From the NCBI GenBank assembly GCA_029582265.1, contig CM055828.1:930001-994000 (forward strand): a DNA stretch of 64,000 nucleotides. The letters are read 5' to 3'. Within the stretch, counting starts at the first letter, position 1, and the number at the start of each line of letters is the position of its first letter. A model generated the notes under the pieces. The model was not told the DNA's origin and ran no database searches. It saw only the letters and a list, made by a program, of their open reading frames with translations. The position numbers and the translations under genes were made by a program. Positions 58,081 through 64,000 of the stretch are shown here, piece after piece. Origin of the DNA: Zoroaster sp. YZ-2022 (lineage: Eukaryota > Echinodermata > Asteroidea > Forcipulatida > Zoroasteridae).

Positions 58081-61000
58081 ATGGCCTCCACCTCATCGGT
58101 TTCTGCCACCAACAAGCGAAAGCGTTCCCCTAGTCCATCTGATGAGTCTTCCCCATCTTCCCCCGAGGCAGAAGGAAGTGGTGGAAGCTGCAGTAACTCC
58201 AATGATCTTGCCACAGAACTTTCTGTGAATGGTAAGCAGGGTGACAGAACCACCTAAAACTACTCCTTTTTATCTCCTATACACGTCCACAAGACCACAT
58301 CAACTGAGCAGAGCAACTTAGCGATTTCAAAATATGTTATTTTCAACATGTTTTCCTGAAGGAGAACCTCCATGTGTACCATATAAAAGGTTGCATACAT
58401 TTGCTTGTTGCATTTGGTATAATAAATAAATTAACAATCTTTTAAAATTATTTTGTTCAAAGATAACCCCAAAGGGATTATTCTAGGACCAGCAAGGAAG
58501 AAGAAGAAGCGTGTGTCATTTGATGGTGTCACTGTTTACTATTTCCGTCGTTCTCAGGGTTTTACATCTGTACCTAGTCAAGGAGGTTCCACGTTAGGTG
58601 AGATATCATTGACATTGTATTTTTTTTTTTTTTTTTTTTTTACTTTATGGTGACAAGTTGTAGTGGGCCATTAGTTGATACTTGTTCGCTTCAAAATCAG
58701 CATTAAAAAAATAACATAATCAGGTGCTGAAAAAAACCTGTTTTTTACAACTATCAAAAATGGTTTTAAAAATCCTTGCACAGTTATTAAATTAGAATAA
58801 TGGTGCAAATCCAACTGTATGCACACCTGAATGGGAGACATTTGATACTCTGGCAACATTACTGGTCTTTTTATATTGTTACTATAATTCTCAGCATGTG
58901 GAGAATAATGGAAAAGGACACCAACATGTAGGTCTGCTCCCAGCTGGTATGCATACAAAATTCACTGATCGATGGAGTGCCATGGTCGAGCGGTTTAGTG
59001 CATCGGATTTGTGTTCTGATGGCTGAGTCGTCAGAATGTGGGTTCGAATCACGACCACGACCGTGGTGCTTGTGTCCTTGAGCAAGACACTTTACCGTAA
59101 TGGCTTCTCTTCACCCAGGAGTAAATGGGTACCTGTGAGGGCAGAGTTGGTTGTTGTGTTTGATTAGCCCATATGTGCCGGAATGGCAGCAATTGAGCTG
59201 TATACTCCCCAGGGAGCTGAGATGGTTTCAGGAAAGATTTATGCGCCTGATGAGCAGGGGTAATAATGTACAGCGCTGTGATACCTTGTGTAAGAGCGCT
59301 TTAAAATGCCTCCATTATTATTGGCGCTTCATGTTTCTTCTCAGAACCTCATCTCAAAAGAGATTTCATTCCCATGTTATATTGGGAATGAAGTGTAAAT
59401 GTATGAGCTGCTATAATTTTGCATAGCAGCCAATTTAATACAAATTGTTATGTCTTGGTTGTTTCATTACGAATTGGAATTTTGAAATGTTGGCAGCTAT
59501 AATTTTAGTGTTTTATTTTTATTACAACATCAACAGAATGCAATTCCCTTGACTGGATTAATATTTTATTTCAACATATATTTTATTCAGGAATGATGCC
59601 AAGACACGAATTGAAAAAGAAATTCAGCCTGTGTGATTACTCCAATGAGCAGGAACGAATCCATCGCATTATCCTTAAAAGACAGTTGATAGAGAAGCGA
59701 CAGCAACAGCTCCTTGAGAATGGAGTTGCGGAACTGGCTGAGGAGGTCTCTGAGGAGGAGATTGAGGATGAACTGAACAGCATCAACATCTCTGATTACT
59801 ACTTCCTTCAACCCATCCCAACGAAGCAACGGCGTGCCCTGCTGCGTATTTCTGGAGTTAAGAAGGTGGACAACCTAGAAAAAATAGACCTGAAGAAGAT
59901 TCGCATCTCACGAGAAAACTGCGGATGTGACTGCAGGGTTTACTGTAACCCAGCAACATGTGCTTGTGCCGCAGCAGGTATCAAGTGTCAAGTGGATAGG
60001 TTATCTTTCCCCTGTGGCTGTACAAAGGATGGATGCGGAAATCCTGTAGGCAGGGTGGAATTTAATCCTGTCCGTGTCCGGACACATTTCATCCATACTA
60101 TCATGAAACTGGACAGTGAGAGCGGTATGAACACAGAGGGACCAAGCAGTAGTGGCAGTATTGATGAGGCGGCAAGCAGTATATTGAATAGGACTTCTGA
60201 AGAGTACACCACATCAGCTTCATGTACCAAACCTTGCTGTGACAATTCATCATCAGTGGGAAATGACTCGGTGGCAGGGTACAGCAATTCATTAGGTCAG
60301 GTCAACAATGGACAGGTGGGTTGCACTTCATCAGAAGCCAATCATGTGTTTCCCATTCACAATCTTGAGTACCAAGCATCTGGGAACCCCAATGTAGAAG
60401 CTAGTATTCCCATAGAAGTCAAACAGCATTTGAATGTTCAGGAACTTATACCACGTATGTTGCATTACAATGATGCAGATGATAGCTTACTTCATCACCA
60501 TCATCATGTAGGTCTTGGATGCAGCAATGATGCTGTTCCTACTCTTAATACATATACTGCATCAGATGACAGTATTTTGACATCAACCTCTGAATCAAGC
60601 TCTAGTGACAGCTACCAGTATAATCAGTGTGATGAATTCACTTTCAAAGAATCAGCCAATTTTGCTGAAATGAACAAAACCGTGACTAGCTCTGCAGACA
60701 GTAATTTTCCAGAGGTTCCTAAATTGACAACATTGGATGAGAGCTCCGAGTTGCCATTGGGATTGTCAGTTGGAAGTAATAACACCTTTACAGGTCTGAA
60801 TTCCCATATTACTACATTTGCAGGCAGTTTTGGAGGTACATGTAATGTCACCCCACACTCTTCCACCTGTGTAACTAGTAGCCCTGGGAATTATGGGAAT
60901 GATATTCAATTGGATCCAAGGGTAAGTCATAGTGAGCAATGTGGCTTTGAAAAAGATGCAATATCCTCCACGACACCTGATTCAGCACCATGTACAACCA

Positions 61001-61266
61001 CAAGTAGTTACACCATTCTGAATGCATTGAATGCAATTGACCCCCTAGATGAGATACACGAGACAGAGCTAGCCACAAGCAAGATAAGCTCAGTGTCTGT
61101 AGCCATGGGAGATAATTTTAATGATAACACCAATCATTCTGAGTTTCACGAGTTACAGAATTGTAGTGTTGAGGCTGTAGTTTCAGGTATGGTCATGGTT
61201 AACTGTCCTAACATGAAACTAACTCAAAATGATAACGGGCCTCCTGAAGAACAATCACTTAATTGA
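58081..61266 (+). CDS. CSRNP: cysteine/serine-rich nuclear protein (AXUD1 family), three exons
   Basis: This family consists of nuclear, probably DNA-binding transcription factors; vertebrate CSRNP1 was found as AXUD1, an axin-induced gene. Exons: 58081-58231, 58463-58597, 59591-61266; phases agree, 653 residues, stop TGA at 61264. The N-terminus is serine-rich with a basic signal-like [20 protein letters not shown]. Exon 2 gives the conserved [20 protein letters not shown] and [14 protein letters not shown]. Exon 3 holds the conserved helical block ([20 protein letters not shown]) and the cysteine-rich domain ([41 protein letters not shown]), then FIHTIMKL. The remaining roughly 370 residues are a low-complexity serine/threonine/asparagine-rich tail with a short histidine run. 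Human CSRNP1, 2 and 3 cannot be told apart from this copy. The second intron holds a SINE and a T-rich tract at 58620-58640. Confidence 0.95.
58973..59322 (+). mobile_element. tRNA-derived SINE, full length
   Basis: Head TGGTCGAGCGG (A box) and GGTTCGAATC (B box near 59041-59050), body CTTGAGCAAGACACTTTACC and CCCAGGGAGCTGAGATGG, tail ATTATTATT at 59313-59321. Sense orientation in the second CSRNP intron. Its head is nearly identical to the copy at 28263. Confidence 0.92.
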
Positions 61267-64000
61267 TTTGAATCTTTGAAAAACATTGATGAACTTGATT
61301 CAGAAACACCACCAAGATGCAAACAATATTTCAGTATTTAATACATGTATTTGGATAAATCTCACAATATACATGTACATGTAGTATTGGTTGAAATGGA
61401 ACAAGTGCACAAGTTAACTGGTGCTCTTGCCACTTTTTATGATCTGAAATACTTCCAGAGCAACACTTGTCTGGTACCCAGCAATATCAATTATGTAACA
61501 AATACTATGTTACCTCTGTCATACGTATAGCCACAAATTGCCATATAAATTACAATAGTGATCCCTATCATTCTATGAAGAAAACTTAATAGTTTTTCTA
61601 TTTATCTGTAATTTATTTTTTAAAAGGAGAAAAATGCAAAATATGAAACTTGCCACCTTAGCTTAATCAACTCATGACAATTGACATCCTTACATGCACC
61701 TACATGTGTATTCTCATTGTACATGACTACATTTACTCAAATTTGAAATATTTTGCAAATGTCTAAATGACAGATAAAACCAAAACTTTCAGAGTTACAT
61801 TATATTTTAATGGGTACATATTTCTCATGTTGAGAATTGTCATGTATTCAAAGTACATAAGCTGCAGTATTTGCAAAGTTTGCTACAAATGGCCTAAAGA
61901 GGGGTTGGTTTATTTTCTTAAGAGAACATGATTTTCTTTTTCATGTTAAACAAATGTATTTAATACACCCATCCAGCCTGTCGATCCAATAGCACAGATT
62001 GACCAATAAGGCTATACCTGTCATTAACCCCAGTGAAGCTTTCCTGGGTTGTGGTTTAGGGGTGAACATTATACTTGTCCAGTTTATTGTGAAACCCTTC
62101 CTCCATAGTAAAACACTGCTGTAGCAATTTGGGGAAAACCCAAATTTATTCTTTCATCATTGCTAGTCTAATAACATTAAGAATGAACTTGACTGCTGTA
62201 CTACACTGTACATGTACAAGTAGTGAGTCTTGAGTCCAGACATCTCACTGAACCCACACACTGTTCAGTGTAAATAGATTTCTCATAAATGGCTTAGTGT
62301 GTCCCAATTTTGTAAATTGCTATGGTGGATGAGGAATACATATATTGCCAAATCTGGATTGGTGTATATGTACCAATATATTGAAGTGATGTCTGACTCT
62401 TTGAAATACAAACAATATCAGGTAATGCTCATGTGAAGAGTCAAGCATGTGTTAGTGGTAATATTCGGTTATTGAAATGTTTAATATGTACAACTACATG
62501 TATGTTCAAGTGAATTCAGTCTGTCTGGTCAAGTTTAAGTTGGGTCAAAGTTGATTCATTGATTGAGATTCCTGATTTTGTGAAATTATTAAATGGATGT
62601 TTTGTGTGGTTGATGTCAACAATGTTAGATTTAAATAGAAATTAGAAATCAGAGGTGAATATTTCACATCCAAAATGATCATGTTACTTTGTACACGAAT
62701 GTATACAATGTATGTATCCTATAATCAGCATAATTTGTGTAATATAATTGGTTAAATATTTCCTAGCCAGATTTCATTGGCCTGTGTGTACACTTGTAAA
62801 TAGTGTCAATTTACAGAACCTCATGTATGTTTACATACATCCATGTATATTGAGCCTTGTATACATGCCAAAATCAATACCATAATTATATTGTCATCTA
62901 TTTATTCTGTACAAATGAAGAGTAAGCAGCTAAGCATAATTTATCAGAAGTATAACAACTCTTGCCATTATCCCAGATATAACATGAATGTGGTATTAAG
63001 TCCACAACAAATGTGCTGCATATTTAATAGGAGTTTTTAAGTAACATTCAAATAATATTTTTTGAAGTTGTTTTTAGTTTTTAATTTTTTGTGAGGTCAC
63101 AAAATATTATTTATGTAAACATTATTTATGAAGTCATTTTCATTTCACAGGGTGCACGTTCAATCCCATATTCAGGAAATGTTCAAAGGTCCAAATTATT
63201 TGTCTTTTTCTAGTGAACATTGACATCAAGCAGTGTTGATTTATGAATATTTCATGTGATATATGTAATTGCTTGTGTTAAGAGCTGAAGTTGATAAGAT
63301 TCAAAGTGCAATGTTGAGAATTTTACCCCGTCCCATAGTCAAAGCTACTTACAAATAACTTAATAAACATTAAGTTGAACTTATTGAGGATAATTAAATG
63401 TATTTCATCAGTGTTAATACAATTAGAAAAGTGTGTCAATTTTATGTAGATTTATTCATTATTAGATTAATTATCTCATATTTTTATTTGTACATGTAGA
63501 ATGGTTCTACTTCATGAAATTTGAAAACAGTATTTAGTGCATACGTGGACAGTGATACAGGTTGTCCATTTGTACCTTTACATGTATTTCCTCATTTGCT
63601 TTGGTCTGCGCAAAAGGAAAAATGAATGTTTCTCTTCAGCAAATGTTTGCGGTAATATGTTGTGAGTGTTGTTGCTATTTTGTGAAGTATGTCTTCAGTT
63701 TGTTGTCAGGTTATACGATAACTTTCAGAATAATGAGTCCAAATGCAGTTTCATGCAACAAATATTACTGGGCATGTTGATTTTGTTATACACAAGTCTA
63801 TGAGGTTCAAAATGAAGCTCATGTTCTTTTAATACAGGTGCCTTTTTATGGCTGCTGATGAAAATGGATCAAGCTGATGCCGAGGTCCATAATTAAATTC
63901 ACGACATAGATTTTATTTTTAAATGAACCAATGTACTCCACTTATATCATGTATTTGGGATAAAACCAACTTCTAAATGCTATGTACCAGTGTTTTCAAT
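61267..64000 (+). other. probable 3' UTR and flank of CSRNP
   Basis: No further exon is recognised to the window edge. The sequence is AT-rich with many ATTTA-type and TACATGTA motifs. Immediate-early genes of this family often carry AU-rich instability elements; whether these act that way is inference. I could not choose a polyadenylation site with confidence. Confidence 0.45.

Overview
The window is animal nuclear DNA. It is AT-rich and intron-rich, and its protein-coding genes are of types found across animals. Dispersed repeats fill the introns: tRNA-derived SINEs, a Penelope-like retroelement, Tc1, Harbinger-like and piggyBac-like fragments, and minisatellites. Gene content and repeats fit an invertebrate deuterostome (echinoderm, hemichordate or amphioxus type). 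I cannot name the species from sequence alone. There are no rRNA genes, functional tRNA genes, CRISPR arrays or prokaryotic operons.

Layout. (1) 1-20928, plus strand: an Elk-type voltage-gated potassium channel (KCNH8/3/4 family). I reconstructed 17 exons in one continuous reading phase; the exon with the start codon lies left of the window. Its introns hold most of the left-hand repeats: a palindromic satellite, a (GAA)n tract, a Penelope-like element with a hammerhead-like motif, a Tc1 fold-back element and a Harbinger-like MITE. (2) 20929 to about 24.2 kb: probable long 3' UTR and flank. (3) 26900-30368, plus: prenylcysteine oxidase (PCYOX1 family), four exons, with the signal-peptide exon not located. 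(4) 32387-48835, minus: a 32-exon gene for a long coiled-coil protein that I do not recognise. Its phases close exactly to 1,081 residues, but the 5' end is missing. Its introns hold a 42-bp minisatellite of about 37 copies and two large palindromes. (5) 53454-53795, minus: a THAP-domain exon with an altered zinc ligand, ending in a good phase-0 splice donor; it may be a separate gene or the missing 5' end of the coiled-coil gene. (6) 58081-61266, plus: a cysteine/serine-rich nuclear protein (CSRNP/AXUD1 family), three exons.

The genes are unrelated in function: an ion channel, a lysosomal oxidase, a probable structural coiled-coil protein and two DNA-binding nuclear proteins. The most unusual material is non-coding. 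A family of inverted-repeat sequences related to the long terminal repeats of the Penelope-like element occurs at least six times. Several copies carry a hammerhead-ribozyme-like core (CTGANGA, a helix, GAAAC). One 488-bp palindrome stops matching the parent element exactly at the predicted self-cleavage position.
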